Source: Pseudoxanthomonas wuyuanensis
Lineage (GTDB): Bacteria > Pseudomonadota > Gammaproteobacteria > Xanthomonadales > Xanthomonadaceae
Reading direction: 5' to 3'
DNA: 64,000 nt
Assembly: GCF_900215535.1 (NCBI RefSeq)
Contig: NZ_OCND01000011.1
Location: 62,001 to 126,000 of the forward strand
The notes under the pieces are model-generated. The model did not search any database and was not told the DNA's origin. It saw only the letters and a list, made by a program, of their open reading frames with translations. This document shows, in pieces, positions 32,767 through 44,323 of this stretch. The position numbers were made by a program, and so were the translations under genes. Each line of letters starts with the position of its first letter. The stretch's first letter is position 1.

Positions 32767-33072
32767 TCACGCCCTTGGCAGCACGATCTGGCGCTTGTCC
32801 TTGCTGGGGCGGTACAGGATGGCGGTATGGCCGATGCGCTGCACCAGCACCGCCCCGGTCTGCCCGGTCAGCTCGGCGATCATCGCATCGCGGGCGTCGC
32901 GGTCCTCGCCAGCGACCTTGATCTTGACCAGTTCGTGCTGTTCCAGCATGCCGTCCAGTTCCGCAATGAAGGCCGGGGTGACCCCTTTGCCGCCAATCTG
33001 CAGCAGTGCCTTCAGGTCATGCGCCTGCCCACGCAGGAAACGGGTCTGGGTGGAAGTCAGGGCAACGGACAT
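32767..33072 (-). CDS. yhbY: YhbY family RNA-binding protein (CRM domain)
   Basis: The 101-residue product is nearly all CRM domain: LTSTQTRFLRGQAHDLKALLQIGGKGVTPAFIAEL holds the GGKG loop, followed by LVKIKVAGEDRDARD and VQRIGHTAILYRP. YhbY associates with pre-50S ribosomal particles. It is divergent from rlmE, as in E. coli. Confidence 0.92.
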   Translation of the reverse strand: MSVALTSTQTRFLRGQAHDLKALLQIGGKGVTPAFIAELDGMLEQHELVKIKVAGEDRDARDAMIAELTGQTGAVLVQRIGHTAILYRPSKDKRQIVLPRA

Positions 33073-33171
33073 GCGCTACGGTACGGGTTCGTAAGGGGGT
33101 TCAGGGTATCATGGCGGCCCAGTCCTGGCGGCGCCTGCCCCGCCGATTCCAGACATCCGCAGTCCATCCCT

Positions 33172-33804
33172 ATGGCCACCCGCAGCAAAAGCAGCCAACG
33201 CTGGCTACGCGAGCACTTTGCCGATCCCTACGTAAAGAAGGCCCAGGCCGAGGGCCTGCGTTCGCGCGCGGCCTACAAGCTGGAGGAACTGCTGGCCCGC
33301 GACCGCCTGCTGAAGGCGGGCATGACCGTGGTCGACCTGGGCGCGGCCCCTGGCGGCTGGTCGCAGTACGTGCGCCAGGCGCTGGGCGACTCCGGCCGGG
33401 TGGTGGCGATGGACATCCTGGAGATGCCGCCGCTGGCCGGCGTCGAGTTCCTTCACGGGGACTTCAGGGAAGAGGCCGTGTTATCGCAGCTGGAAGCCTT
33501 GCTGGGCGGGCAGCCGGTGGACCTTGTGCTGTCGGATATGGCCCCCAATAAGAGTGGTGTGGGCGCGGTCGACCAGCCGCGGATGATGCATCTGGCCGAA
33601 CTGGCGATGGAGTTCGCCGACAGCCACCTGAAGCCCGGCGGCGCGTTCCTGATCAAGCTGTTCCAGGGAACCGGGTCGGACGACTACATCAGGGAGCTGC
33701 GGCGGCGCTACGACAAGGTCGCCATCCGCAAGCCGGACGCCTCGCGCAAGCGGTCGCCGGAGGTCTACGCGCTGGGGCAGGGCAAGCGCGCCCAGATGAA
33801 GTGA
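33172..33804 (+). CDS. rlmE: 23S rRNA (uridine(2552)-2'-O)-methyltransferase
   Basis: The 210-residue product has the RrmJ/FtsJ pattern: SKSSQRWLREHFADPYVKKAQAEGLRSRAAYKL (first catalytic Lys), TVVDLGAAPGGWSQY (SAM motif), VLSDMAPNKSGV (Asp), and FLIKLFQGTGSDDY (second Lys), plus KPDASRKRSPEVYALG with the Glu. It methylates U2552 in the ribosomal A-loop. It precedes ftsH, the standard order. Confidence 0.95.
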   Translation: MATRSKSSQRWLREHFADPYVKKAQAEGLRSRAAYKLEELLARDRLLKAGMTVVDLGAAPGGWSQYVRQALGDSGRVVAMDILEMPPLAGVEFLHGDFREEAVLSQLEALLGGQPVDLVLSDMAPNKSGVGAVDQPRMMHLAELAMEFADSHLKPGGAFLIKLFQGTGSDDYIRELRRRYDKVAIRKPDASRKRSPEVYALGQGKRAQMK

Positions 33805-33852
33805 AGTAAGGTTACGTAATTCCAACGAGCTGTTCGAGGAACACCGGAGTCA

Positions 33853-35784
<1,932 letters not shown>

Positions 35785-35816
35785 CGCTTGTGCAGCGTCG
35801 GGACGGCAACCGTTCT

Positions 35817-35845
35817 CCGGAAGCGTGGCGACGCTACGCTTCCGG
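35817..35845 (+). terminator. Hairpin after ftsH
   Basis: CCGGAAGCGT / ACGCTTCCGG is a 10-bp perfect stem with a 9-base loop, followed by atgtttcgctt. It is 32 bases past the ftsH stop. Termination is likely but the T-run is weak. Confidence 0.55.
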
Positions 35846-35888
35846 ATGTTTCGCTTCCGCTTCCACGGTATTGACGCTTACCGCCTTG

Positions 35889-35996
35889 ATGTACGCGCTG
35901 GATCGGTTTCCGCTGCCATTGGTCGCCGTGGCGGTGCTGCTGGCGGCGGCGTTGCTGGGATTCGGTTTCTACGCACGAAAGCGCGCCCACTCCTGA
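35889..35996 (+). CDS. Possible 35-residue membrane peptide
   Basis: ATG 35889 opens MYALDRFPLPLVAVAVLLAAA, a single hydrophobic helix of about 18 residues with a basic end (FYARKRAHS). No strong ribosome site is seen and no homology can be claimed. It lies in the 351-base gap between ftsH and folP, which otherwise holds only the ftsH hairpin. Confidence 0.3.
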   Translation: MYALDRFPLPLVAVAVLLAAALLGFGFYARKRAHS

Positions 35997-36135
35997 TCGC
36001 TGTGTCTGCCGTACAGTCCCGTAGAGTCCTGCTGGGCGGCTCGTGCTCGGGGGCGATCGGCTCCACGGGGCTGGCGATGGCGCGTCGCGGCAAAGCCTGC
36101 CGCACCCTACACTAGCGGCCGGTCCCAGGCTTGCC

Positions 36136-37041
36136 ATGTCCATGTTCGACACCACCCCCCAACTCGATTGCGCCGGCCGCATCCTCAAGCTCGATCGCCC
36201 GCTGGTGATGGGCATCGTCAATGTGACCCCGGATTCGTTTTCCGACGGCGGCGCGCACGATAAGCCGGACGCGGCTGTCGCGCACGGCTTGAAGCTGGTG
36301 GCCGAAGGCGCGGATCTGCTGGATGTCGGCGGCGAATCGACCCGTCCCGGCGCCGAGGAAGTGCCCCTGGAAGAGGAACTGCGCCGGGTCATTGCCGTAA
36401 TCGAGCGGTTGGCGAAGGAAACCCCGTTGCCGATCAGTATCGATACCTCCAAGCCGGAAGTGATGCGCGCGGCGGTGGAAGCGGGTGCCGGCATGATCAA
36501 CGATGTCTACGCGATGCGCCGCGAAGGCGCGCTGGAAGCCGCCGCATCGCTGGGCGTGCCGGTGGTGCTGATGCACATGCAGGGCCAGCCGCGTTCGATG
36601 CAGGCCGCGCCGGACTACGACGATGTGGTCGGCGACGTGCACCGGTTCCTGGCCGAACGCGTTTTTGCCGCCGAAATGGCCGGCATCGCGAAGAAGAACA
36701 TCATCGTCGACCCGGGCTTCGGTTTCGGCAAGAACACTGCGCACAATCTTGCGCTGCTGGCGCAGCTGGAGCGCTTTTCCGAGTTGGGCGTACCGGTGTT
36801 GGCCGGCCTGTCGCGCAAGCGCAGCATCGGCGAGCTGACCGGCCGCGAACTGCCGCGCGAGCGTGTTGCCGGTTCGGTGGCCGCGCACCTGATCGCCGCC
36901 CAGCGTGGCGCCAGCGTCCTGCGCGTCCATGACGTGGCCGCCACCGTCGATGCGTTGAAAATCTGGAATGCCGTGACCGCCGTGCCGGTGCCGCGCGGCA
37001 AGCCGGCGGCGCCGTCGATCCGTTGGCCGGATGAGGATTGA
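36136..37041 (+). CDS. folP: Dihydropteroate synthase
   Basis: The 301-residue TIM-barrel enzyme has VMGIVNVTPDSFSDGG (pterin signature 1), GADLLDVGGESTRPGAEEV (signature 2), ISIDTSKPEVMRAAVEAGAGMINDV, VLMHMQGQPRSMQ, and IVDPGFGFGKN. It joins pABA to dihydropterin pyrophosphate and is the sulfonamide target. ftsH-folP order is conserved, but the usual next gene glmM is not here; a Na+/proline symporter follows. Confidence 0.95.
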   Translation: MSMFDTTPQLDCAGRILKLDRPLVMGIVNVTPDSFSDGGAHDKPDAAVAHGLKLVAEGADLLDVGGESTRPGAEEVPLEEELRRVIAVIERLAKETPLPISIDTSKPEVMRAAVEAGAGMINDVYAMRREGALEAAASLGVPVVLMHMQGQPRSMQAAPDYDDVVGDVHRFLAERVFAAEMAGIAKKNIIVDPGFGFGKNTAHNLALLAQLERFSELGVPVLAGLSRKRSIGELTGRELPRERVAGSVAAHLIAAQRGASVLRVHDVAATVDALKIWNAVTAVPVPRGKPAAPSIRWPDED

Positions 37042-37149
37042 CACGCTCGCCCGTTCGCGGCGATGCAGCACGGAAACCTGTCGCCAACCGGGGCGCGAAG
37101 CAGCGGCACTGAGGTAAGCTCAGCGCCTTGTGCCCTCCGGATCTTCCGC

Positions 37150-38769
37150 ATGACCGCCAGTATTCCGTTGCTCGTCACCTTCGCGGCCTACCTGCTGTTG
37201 ATGATCGGCATCGGACTTTGGGCGTTCTTCCGCACCCGCACGTTCGACGACTACATCCTGGGCGGACGCTCGCTGGGCAGCTACGTCACCGCGCTGTCGG
37301 CCGGCGCGTCGGACATGAGCGGTTGGCTGCTGATGGGGTTGCCCGGCGCGCTGTATGCGACCGGCCTGGCGGAGGCCTGGATCGCGATAGGCCTGACCAT
37401 CGGCGCCTGGCTGAACTGGCGCTTCGTCGCCGGTCCGCTGCGCGTGTATACCGAACGCAGCCGCAATGCGCTGACGCTGCCGGACTACTTCACCCACCGC
37501 TTCGCCGACGACTGGCGCATCCTGCGGCTGATTTCGGCGCTGGTGATCCTGGTGTTCTTCGCCGTCTATTGCGCGTCGGGCATCGTCGCCGGCGCACGCT
37601 TGTTCGAGAGCGTATTCGGCGTGCCGTACGCCTACGCGCTGTGGCTGGGCGCGGCGGCGACCATCCTGTACACGCTGGTCGGCGGCTTTCTGGCGGTCAG
37701 CTGGACCGATACCGTGCAGGCGACGTTGATGATTTTCGCGTTGCTGCTGGTGCCGGTGATGGTGGTGGTCAGCAACGGCGGCTTGGACAGCAGTTTCGAG
37801 CTGATCCGGCAGGTGGATCCTTCGCGCCTGCAATGGGTCGGCGCCGGCGGCGTGATCGGGGTGATTTCCGCTGCGGCCTGGGGACTGGGCTACTTCGGCC
37901 AGCCGCACATCCTGGCCCGCTTCATGGCCGCCGACAGCCTGAAGACGATTCCGCAGGCCCGCCGTATCGGCATGACCTGGATGATCCTGTGCCTGGGCGG
38001 GGCGATTTCGGTGGGTCTGTTCGGAATCGGCTATTACCAGGCCAACCCGCAGAGCGCCGGCATGGTCAACGCCAATTCCGAACGGGTGTTCATTGCCCTG
38101 GCCGAACAGTTGTTCAATCCCTGGGTGGCCGGTGTGCTGCTGTCGGCGATCCTGGCGGCGGTGATGAGCACGTTGTCGTGCCAGTTGCTGGTCTGCTCGA
38201 GCGCGCTGACCGAGGATTTCTACAAAGGCTTCATCCGCAAACAGGCCGGACAGACCGAGCTGGTCTGGGTGGGGCGGGCGATGGTGCTGGCGGTGGCGCT
38301 GGTGGCTATCGTGATCGCCTGGGATCCGGAAAGCCGGGTGCTGGGACTGGTCAGCTATGCCTGGGCCGGCTTTGGCGCGGCGTTCGGTCCGGTCGTGCTG
38401 CTGTCGCTGTTCTGGCGGCGGATGACCCGCAATGGCGCATTGGCCGGGGTGGTGGCCGGGGCGCTGGTGGTCGTGCTGTGGAAGGTCTCAGGCAACGTGC
38501 TGGCGGCCTGGCAGGCCGCCGGCGATGCGCTGGTGGTCTGGAAGCTGGCGGGGCGCACGGCAATCGACTGGGGCATGACCGGCAACCAGCTGTATGCCAG
38601 CGTGCCGGAAGGCATCAGGCAGGCGCTGGCGTTGTACGAGATCGTACCGGGCTTTGTCGCCGCGGCATTGGCGGTGGTGGCGGTCAGCCTGTTGGGCCGT
38701 GCGCCGCCGGCGCAGGTGCAGGCCACGCACGATGAGGTGAGGGCGGAGTTGCGGGCGAACGGGTATTGA
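37150..38769 (+). CDS. putP: Sodium/proline symporter (SSS family)
   Basis: The 539-residue transporter starts at ATG 37150, just before the first helix (LLVTFAAYLLLMIGIGLWA). It has about thirteen membrane segments and the family stretches FDDYILGGRSLGSYVTALSAGASDMSGWLLMGLPG, NWRFVAGPLRVYTE, LPDYFTHRF, YTLVGGFLAVSWTDTVQ, and LGYFGQPHILARFMA. These fit PutP, which imports proline with Na+. A loop of about 50 residues near the C-terminus (KVSGNVLAAWQAAGDALVVWKL) is slightly longer than usual. Confidence 0.9.
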   Translation: MTASIPLLVTFAAYLLLMIGIGLWAFFRTRTFDDYILGGRSLGSYVTALSAGASDMSGWLLMGLPGALYATGLAEAWIAIGLTIGAWLNWRFVAGPLRVYTERSRNALTLPDYFTHRFADDWRILRLISALVILVFFAVYCASGIVAGARLFESVFGVPYAYALWLGAAATILYTLVGGFLAVSWTDTVQATLMIFALLLVPVMVVVSNGGLDSSFELIRQVDPSRLQWVGAGGVIGVISAAAWGLGYFGQPHILARFMAADSLKTIPQARRIGMTWMILCLGGAISVGLFGIGYYQANPQSAGMVNANSERVFIALAEQLFNPWVAGVLLSAILAAVMSTLSCQLLVCSSALTEDFYKGFIRKQAGQTELVWVGRAMVLAVALVAIVIAWDPESRVLGLVSYAWAGFGAAFGPVVLLSLFWRRMTRNGALAGVVAGALVVVLWKVSGNVLAAWQAAGDALVVWKLAGRTAIDWGMTGNQLYASVPEGIRQALALYEIVPGFVAAALAVVAVSLLGRAPPAQVQATHDEVRAELRANGY

Positions 38770-38813
38770 TTGGGCTGTTTCCTTGCGCCGAAACAGTCGG
38801 GTGCGGTGCCAGC

Positions 38814-38954
38814 AGCGGAGCGACGTGAGTCGCGAACGCAAGCCTCAAGAGCGATTGATGCAATCCATTCGCCATCCAGACGCGCTGCGGCGCGTTCTTC
38901 ATCGCGTACACGGGCTGGATACCGTGGCACGGTCGCGACTCGCCTCGCTCCCAC
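38814..38954. repeat. REP pair (REPIN-like)
   Basis: gcggagcgacgtgagtcgcga at 38814-38834 faces its inverted partner tcgcgactcgcctcgctcccac at 38933-38954. About 100 bases with no gene lie between. It is the gap between putP and miaA. Confidence 0.7.
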
Positions 38955-39047
38955 ATTTGGAATGCTTATCACCAGCGGCTGCCTGCCCAAGCGCCAGCTG
39001 ACCCGCGGCGCCTTCAAAAAAACGCAGGCAACCGCCACACTGGCCCC

Positions 39048-40004
39048 ATGCCCGCCGACCAACGCCCGCTCGCCATTGCCCTGATGGGGCCCACCGCCTC
39101 GGGCAAGACCGCGCTGGCGATGGCATGGGCGCAGCGGCTGGGCGGGGAAATCGTCAGCGTCGATTCGGCGCTGGTGTACCGCGGACTGGATATCGGCGCC
39201 GCCAAGCCCGACGTTGCGATGCGGGCGGCGGTGCCGCATCACCTGATCGATGTGCGCGATCCGTGGCAGACCTATTCGGCGGCCGAATTTGCCGCCGATG
39301 CGCGCGCCGCGCTGACCGATATCGCCGCGCGCGGCCGGCTGCCGATTCTGGCCGGCGGCACCGGCCTGTATTTCCAGGCGCTGCTGCAGGGGCTGGCGCC
39401 GATGCCGGAAGCCGACCCCGCCACCCGCGCCGCCATCAGCGCCGAGGCGAAGGCCCGCGGCTGGCCGGCGCTGCATGCGGAACTGGCGCAGGTGGACCCG
39501 GTTGCCGCGGCCCGTATCCATGCCACCGATCCGCAGCGCATCCAGCGCGCGCTGGAAGTATTCCGGCTCAGCGGCAAGCCGATCAGCCAGTGGCAGCGCG
39601 AACCGCAGCGCGAGCGCCTGCCATTCCGGGTGCTGAAGCTGGTGCTGGCTACGCGCGACCGCGCCGTGCTGCACGCACGCATCGAGCGGCGTTTCGACGC
39701 CATGCTGGCCGATGGCTTCCTGGACGAAGTGCAGCGCCTGCGCATGCTGTCCGGGCTGCAGGCAGTCGCCGCGCCGCTGGATCTGCCGGCTATCCGCGCG
39801 GTCGGCTACCGCCAGGCCTGGCAGCATCTGGACGGCGCCTATGGCCGGGACGAGTTCCGCAGCCGCGCCATTTTCGCCACCCGCCAGCTGGCCAAGCGCC
39901 AGCTGACCTGGCTGCGGGGGCAACTGGACGCGCGCTGGTTCGACCCGGACGGCGATGCCGATTTGCTGGAAACGGCGCTTGCGCTGTTTCTGCGAGGCCG
40001 GTAG
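39048..40004 (+). CDS. miaA: tRNA dimethylallyltransferase
   Basis: The 318-residue product has a P-loop GPTASGKT (14-21), [22 protein letters not shown] (substrate Asp), [27 protein letters not shown], and the tRNA-binding [15 protein letters not shown] and AVGYRQAW with [18 protein letters not shown]. It isopentenylates A37 of tRNAs reading UNN codons. It starts the miaA-hfq-hflX-hflK-hflC series. Confidence 0.95.
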   Translation: MPADQRPLAIALMGPTASGKTALAMAWAQRLGGEIVSVDSALVYRGLDIGAAKPDVAMRAAVPHHLIDVRDPWQTYSAAEFAADARAALTDIAARGRLPILAGGTGLYFQALLQGLAPMPEADPATRAAISAEAKARGWPALHAELAQVDPVAAARIHATDPQRIQRALEVFRLSGKPISQWQREPQRERLPFRVLKLVLATRDRAVLHARIERRFDAMLADGFLDEVQRLRMLSGLQAVAAPLDLPAIRAVGYRQAWQHLDGAYGRDEFRSRAIFATRQLAKRQLTWLRGQLDARWFDPDGDADLLETALALFLRGR

Positions 40005-40124
40005 CTGGTCAAGCGGCCGATGTTGTGTAACATCGGGGGACCTGGACGCGGCAGGGGAGTCATTCGCCGCCCCCAGGCCCATAACAATTACAAACCCTTA
40101 TAAGAATTACAGGCGGAAACAACC

Positions 40125-40397
40125 ATGTCCAAGGGGCAATCCTTGCAGGATCCTTTCCTGAACGCGTTGCGTCGCGAGCGCGTGCCGGTCTCGGTCTATC
40201 TGGTCAACGGCATCAAGCTGCAGGGGACCATCGAATCCTTCGACCAGTTCGTCGTGCTGCTGCGCAATACGGTCAGCCAGATGGTCTACAAGCACGCCAT
40301 TTCCACCGTGGTGCCGGCGCGCAACGTCAAGGTCGGGCCGGGTGGCGGTTATGTGCAGGGCGATGAGGGTGCAGCGGGCGACGACGACGCAACGTGA
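40125..40397 (+). CDS. hfq: RNA chaperone Hfq
   Basis: The 90-residue product has the Sm1 region [27 protein letters not shown], the Sm2 motif [10 protein letters not shown] and the surface residues Gln8, Phe39-Asp40-Gln41 that bind sRNA on the proximal face. The acidic C-tail ([12 protein letters not shown]) is short. It mediates sRNA-mRNA pairing. A short AT-rich stretch (cccttataagaattac) just upstream could hold a promoter. Confidence 0.96.
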   Translation: MSKGQSLQDPFLNALRRERVPVSVYLVNGIKLQGTIESFDQFVVLLRNTVSQMVYKHAISTVVPARNVKVGPGGGYVQGDEGAAGDDDAT

Positions 40398-40435
40398 GAT
40401 ACTGCGCGCGGAGTCTTCGCGGAGCGTAAATCCCG

Positions 40436-41734
40436 GTGTTTGAAAGATCCCGCAAGGGCGAACATGCATTGCTGATCCAGCCCCATGCCGGCGGTCCGCC
40501 GGATGAAGGGGCTTCGGAGGAGTTTACCGATCTGGCCCGGTCCGCCGGCGCCACGATCGCGGCGCTGCTGACCGCGCGCATCGACAGGCCCAGCCCGTCC
40601 ACGCTGATCGGCAGCGGCAAGCTGGAGGAAGTGAAGGCTGCCGCCGATGCCACCGGCGCGGACCTGGTACTGGTCAACTTTCCGCTGTCGCCGGGCCAGG
40701 AGCGCAACCTGGAGAAATTCCTGGAGCGGCGGGTGCTCGACCGCACCGGCCTGATTCTGGACATCTTCGCCCAGCGCGCGCGCAGCCATGAGGGCAAGCT
40801 GCAGGTCGAACTGGCGCAACTGCGCCATATGGCCACCCGCCTGGTGCGCGGCTGGACCCACTTGGAGCGCCAGCGCGGCGGTTCCATCGGCTTGCGCGGT
40901 CCCGGCGAAACCCAGCTGGAAACCGACCGCCGGCTGCTGCAGAAGCGCGTCGAGCAATTGCAGAAGCGGCTGGAAAAGGTCGAGGTGCAGCGCACCCAGA
41001 TGCGCCGCGCACGCGTCCGCAGCGAGCTGCCGCGGGTGGCGCTGGTGGGCTATACCAATGCCGGCAAGTCGACGCTGTTCAATGCGCTGACCGGCGCCGA
41101 GGCCTACGCGGCCGACAAGTTGTTCGCCACGTTGGATCCCACCGTGCGCCGGGTCGATCTGTCCGGCGGCAGCGTGGTGCTGGCCGATACCGTCGGTTTC
41201 GTGCGCGATCTGCCGCACGAACTGGTGGCGGCATTCCGTTCGACCTTGTCGGAAGCGCGCGAAGCCGACCTGCTGCTGCATGTGATCGATGCGGCCGATC
41301 CGATCCGCGAGGAGCGGATTGCCCAGGTCGACGAGGTCCTGCAGGAAATCGGCGCCGGCGAGATTCCGCAGCTGCTGGTGTTCAACAAGATCGACCGCAT
41401 CGAAGGCGCGCAGCCGCGCCACGACCAACCCAACGAGGGCCGCGAGCGCATCTGGCTGTCGGCGCGCGACGGTACCGGGCTGGATCTGCTGCAGCGCGCG
41501 CTGGCGCAGCGGCTGGGCATGCGACGGGTGTCCGGCCGCGTGGATCTGCCTGCGGCGTCTGCGCGTCTGCGCGCGCGCCTGCATGCGCTGGGTGCGGTGC
41601 AGGCCGAAGTCCATGACGAAAGCGGCTGGCATCTGGACCTGGATCTGGCCCTGGCCGACGCGCAGCGCCTGGCCGCACAGGCCGGCGGCCATCCGCTGGA
41701 GGTCCTGCTGCCGGCGCCGGAAGACGAGTTTTAG
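40436..41734 (+). CDS. hflX: Ribosome-associated GTPase HflX
   Basis: The 432-residue product starts at GTG 40436. The N-terminal HflX domain (DRPSPSTLIGSGKLEEV, VNFPLSPGQERNLEKFL, VLDRTGLILDIFAQRARSHEGKLQVELAQL, GSIGLRGPGETQLE) precedes a coiled coil and the G domain with G1 GYTNAGKST (from residue 205), G3 DTVGF, and G4 NKID. It splits stalled ribosomes under stress. It lies 38 bases after hfq, the conserved order. Confidence 0.94.
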   Translation: MFERSRKGEHALLIQPHAGGPPDEGASEEFTDLARSAGATIAALLTARIDRPSPSTLIGSGKLEEVKAAADATGADLVLVNFPLSPGQERNLEKFLERRVLDRTGLILDIFAQRARSHEGKLQVELAQLRHMATRLVRGWTHLERQRGGSIGLRGPGETQLETDRRLLQKRVEQLQKRLEKVEVQRTQMRRARVRSELPRVALVGYTNAGKSTLFNALTGAEAYAADKLFATLDPTVRRVDLSGGSVVLADTVGFVRDLPHELVAAFRSTLSEAREADLLLHVIDAADPIREERIAQVDEVLQEIGAGEIPQLLVFNKIDRIEGAQPRHDQPNEGRERIWLSARDGTGLDLLQRALAQRLGMRRVSGRVDLPAASARLRARLHALGAVQAEVHDESGWHLDLDLALADAQRLAAQAGGHPLEVLLPAPEDEF

Positions 41735-41896
41735 GGCGTTGGGTCCATCGGCCGAACCGCTTCCCGGCGCCGGCCATGCCGCAGGTTCCGCCCCTGTGCG
41801 TGACCACCGGGCCTTGTTCGGCGAGCAGAGCGGCCCTATCTAGTAGAATCGGAGCTGCGGTCCTCGGTCCGCGCGAATCTTTCACTCGGAGTGGGC

Positions 41897-43030
41897 ATGG
41901 CCTGGAACACCCCTGGCAGCGGCGGATCTGGAAACAACGGCAACCGCAATCCCTGGAAACCCCGCAATGGCGGGAGCAGTGGCGGCAACGGCGGTGGCAT
42001 CGGCGACATCCTGGATCGCCTGCGCGGGCTGTTCGACGGCGGTGGCGGCAACCCATTGCGCTGGGTCGCCATCGTGCTGGGCGTGCTGATCCTGTTCAGC
42101 AGCTTCCAGCTGATCGGCGAACAGCAGCGCGGCGTGGTGCTGCGCTTTGGCCAGTATGCGCGCACCATGCAACCGGGGCCGAACTTCAAGTGGCCGTGGC
42201 CCATCGAGAGCATGACCAAGGTCAACGCCACCAAGATCGAAACCTTCAGCAATACCGTTCCGGTGCTGACCCGCGACGAGAACATCGTCACCGTCTCGTT
42301 GAACGTGCAGTACCGCATCAACGACCCGCGCCTGTACCTGTACGGCTCGCGCAACGCCGATGAGGTGTTGAAGCAGGCTTCGCAGAGCGCTGTGCGCGAA
42401 CAGGTCGGCCGTTCCGATCTGGACACCGTGCTGGGCGTGCGCGGTCCGCTGGCCGCTTCGGCCAAGGAACGCCTGCAGGCTTCGCTGGATGCCTACCGCA
42501 CCGGCCTGATCGTGACCGAACTGAACCTGCCCGACGCGCGTCCGCCGCAGGAAGTGCAGCCGGCCTTCGACGAAGTCAACTCGGCCCAGCAGGTGCGCGA
42601 GAGCCTGGTCAACGAAGCGCAGGCCTATGCCGCCAAGGTGGTGCCGGAAGCGCGCGGTGAAGCGGCCCGCCGCCGCACCACCGCCGAGGGCTACAAGGCC
42701 GCCGCGATCGCCCGTTCGACCGGCGATGCGCAGCGTTTCAGCCTGCTGCAGGAGCAGTACAAGAACGCCCCCGAAGTCACCCGCAAGCGCCTGTGGCTGG
42801 AAACCGTGCAACAGGTGATGGCGCAGAATCGCAAGGTGATCGGCGGCGACGGCCGCCAGCTGATCTACGTGCCGATGCAAGGCGGGCAGGGCCAGCCGGG
42901 CGGCAGCGTGTCGGTGCCGTCGGTGTTGCCGGCGGAAACGCTGATGCCGGCGGTGGAAAGCACCCCGCCGGGCACCCGCGGCAGTGACCGTACACCCAGA
43001 ACCAGCGGCCGCGGGGAGCCAGAACGATGA
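41897..43030 (+). CDS. hflK: FtsH protease activity modulator HflK
   Basis: The 377-residue product starts at ATG 41897, seven bases after a CGGAG site (a GTG six bases earlier is in frame). A Gly/Asn-rich cytosolic tail (residues 1-45) precedes one membrane helix (LRWVAIVLGVLILFSSFQLI) and a SPFH/band 7 domain (EQQRGVVLRFGQYARTMQPGPNFKWPWP) with a coiled-coil-like helix. It forms the HflKC cage around FtsH. The stop overlaps hflC by four bases. Confidence 0.95.
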   Translation: MAWNTPGSGGSGNNGNRNPWKPRNGGSSGGNGGGIGDILDRLRGLFDGGGGNPLRWVAIVLGVLILFSSFQLIGEQQRGVVLRFGQYARTMQPGPNFKWPWPIESMTKVNATKIETFSNTVPVLTRDENIVTVSLNVQYRINDPRLYLYGSRNADEVLKQASQSAVREQVGRSDLDTVLGVRGPLAASAKERLQASLDAYRTGLIVTELNLPDARPPQEVQPAFDEVNSAQQVRESLVNEAQAYAAKVVPEARGEAARRRTTAEGYKAAAIARSTGDAQRFSLLQEQYKNAPEVTRKRLWLETVQQVMAQNRKVIGGDGRQLIYVPMQGGQGQPGGSVSVPSVLPAETLMPAVESTPPGTRGSDRTPRTSGRGEPER

Positions 43031-43890
43031 AAACTCCATTGATTATTGCGGTGACGATCGCCGTCGTTCTGGGCTTGATGGGCTCGGTTTTCGTGGTGCG
43101 CGAAGACCAGACCGCGCTGGTATTGAACCTGGGCCGGGTGGTGCGCGCCGACATCAAGCCGGGCCTGCACTTCAAGATCCCGCTGGTGGAAACCGCGCGG
43201 GTGTTCGACCGCCGTTTCCAGGTGCTGGAGACGCCGCCCGAGCGCTATCTGACCTCCGAGCGCAAGGACGTCAGCATCGACTTCTTCGCGGTCGGCTTCA
43301 TTTCCGATGCGCGTGCGTTTTTCCGCGCCACCGGCGGCGACGAGAAGCTGGCCAGCGCGCGCCTGGCGCCGATCATCACCGACTCGCTGCGCAATGAAAT
43401 CAATGCGCGCACGCTGACCCAGCTGGTGTCCGGCGACCGCAACGAGGTCATCGCCCAGCAGCTGAAATCGATCAACGACGGTGCCGCCACGTTGGGCATG
43501 TTCATCACCGACATCCGCCTGAAGCAGATCGACCTGCCTACCGACAGCCAGGTCATCACCGATGTCTACAACCGCATGAGCGCCCAGCGCAAACAGGTGG
43601 CCAGCCGCCTGCGCGCCGAAGGCGAAGAGCAGGCGCGCACCATCCGCGCGCAGGCCGACCGCGAACAGACCGTGCTGCTGGCCGAAGCCGAGCGCGATGC
43701 GCAGAAGCTGCGCGGCGAAGGCGACGCCGAAGCGGCGCGCATCTACGCCGAAGCCGCCAATCGCGATCCGAGTTTCTACGCGTTCCAACGCAGCCTTGAG
43801 GCGTACCGCAACTCGTTCTCCGACGGCAACGGCGTAATCGTGCTGGAGCGCAACGATCCGTTCCTGCAGTACCTGCGCAGCGACCGCTGA
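43027..43890 (+). CDS. hflC: FtsH protease activity modulator HflC
   Basis: The 287-residue product has an N-terminal membrane helix (LIIAVTIAVVLGLMGSVFVV) and a SPFH/band 7 domain (EDQTALVLNLGRVVRADIKPGLHFKIP). A long Ala/Glu/Arg coiled-coil region follows (RAEGEEQARTIRAQADREQT), and the end is FYAFQRSLEAYRNSF. It assembles with HflK. It is coupled to hflK through an ATGA overlap. Confidence 0.95.
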   Translation: MKTPLIIAVTIAVVLGLMGSVFVVREDQTALVLNLGRVVRADIKPGLHFKIPLVETARVFDRRFQVLETPPERYLTSERKDVSIDFFAVGFISDARAFFRATGGDEKLASARLAPIITDSLRNEINARTLTQLVSGDRNEVIAQQLKSINDGAATLGMFITDIRLKQIDLPTDSQVITDVYNRMSAQRKQVASRLRAEGEEQARTIRAQADREQTVLLAEAERDAQKLRGEGDAEAARIYAEAANRDPSFYAFQRSLEAYRNSFSDGNGVIVLERNDPFLQYLRSDR

Positions 43891-43901
43891 GCGCCTGCCT
43901 T

Positions 43902-43922
43902 GGTCGCCTCTGCGAGGCGACC
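43902..43922 (+). terminator. Hairpin after hflC
   Basis: GGTCGCCTC / GAGGCGACC is a perfect 9-bp stem with a 3-base loop, 11 bases after the hflC stop. No T-run follows, so it may be an mRNA-end-protecting hairpin rather than a terminator. Confidence 0.45.
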
Positions 43923-43939
43923 GGCGATATCGCCGTGTT

Positions 43940-43963
43940 GTGGAGCGGCGTGAGTCGCGACTG
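43940..43963. repeat. Single REP-like unit
   Basis: gtggagcggcgtgagtcgcg fits the REP unit of this window. It lies between hflC and the DUF2065 gene. Confidence 0.55.
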
Positions 43964-44076
43964 AGCCCTCCGGGTCAGGGCGGCCGCGTCCGGCGGCCGC
44001 CGCCTCCTTTGCCTGCCCAAGCGGCCGGGCACCGGGCCTGCTGCATCACGCAGGCCAGCATCGAGGAAACCTTCGA

Positions 44077-44262
44077 ATGAACGAACTGTTGTCCGCTTTG
44101 TGCCTGGTGGCGGTGCTGGAAGGCCTGATGCTGTTTGCCGCCCCCAACGGCTGGAAGCGTACCGCTGCACAGATGCTGCAGATGCCCGATCGCCAGCTGC
44201 GCATTTGCGGCGGCCTGGTACTGGGCGCCGGTCTGCTGGCGTTGTGGTGGCTGAAGCATTGA
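44077..44262 (+). CDS. DUF2065 small membrane protein (YjeT-like)
   Basis: The 61-residue product has two predicted helices (LLSALCLVAVLEGLMLFAAP and ICGGLVLGAGLLALWWL) around a basic loop (GWKRTAAQMLQMPDRQLR). It matches DUF2065/YjeT, whose gene usually sits between hflC and purA. Function is unknown. Here purA is 8.4 kb away because accessory DNA is inserted. Confidence 0.88.
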   Translation: MNELLSALCLVAVLEGLMLFAAPNGWKRTAAQMLQMPDRQLRICGGLVLGAGLLALWWLKH

Positions 44263-44323
44263 GCTGAGGCGCTCCTTGATAGCGAGCTGGAGGGTCCCGT
44301 TCGCTGCGGCGGGGTTGCCGGAG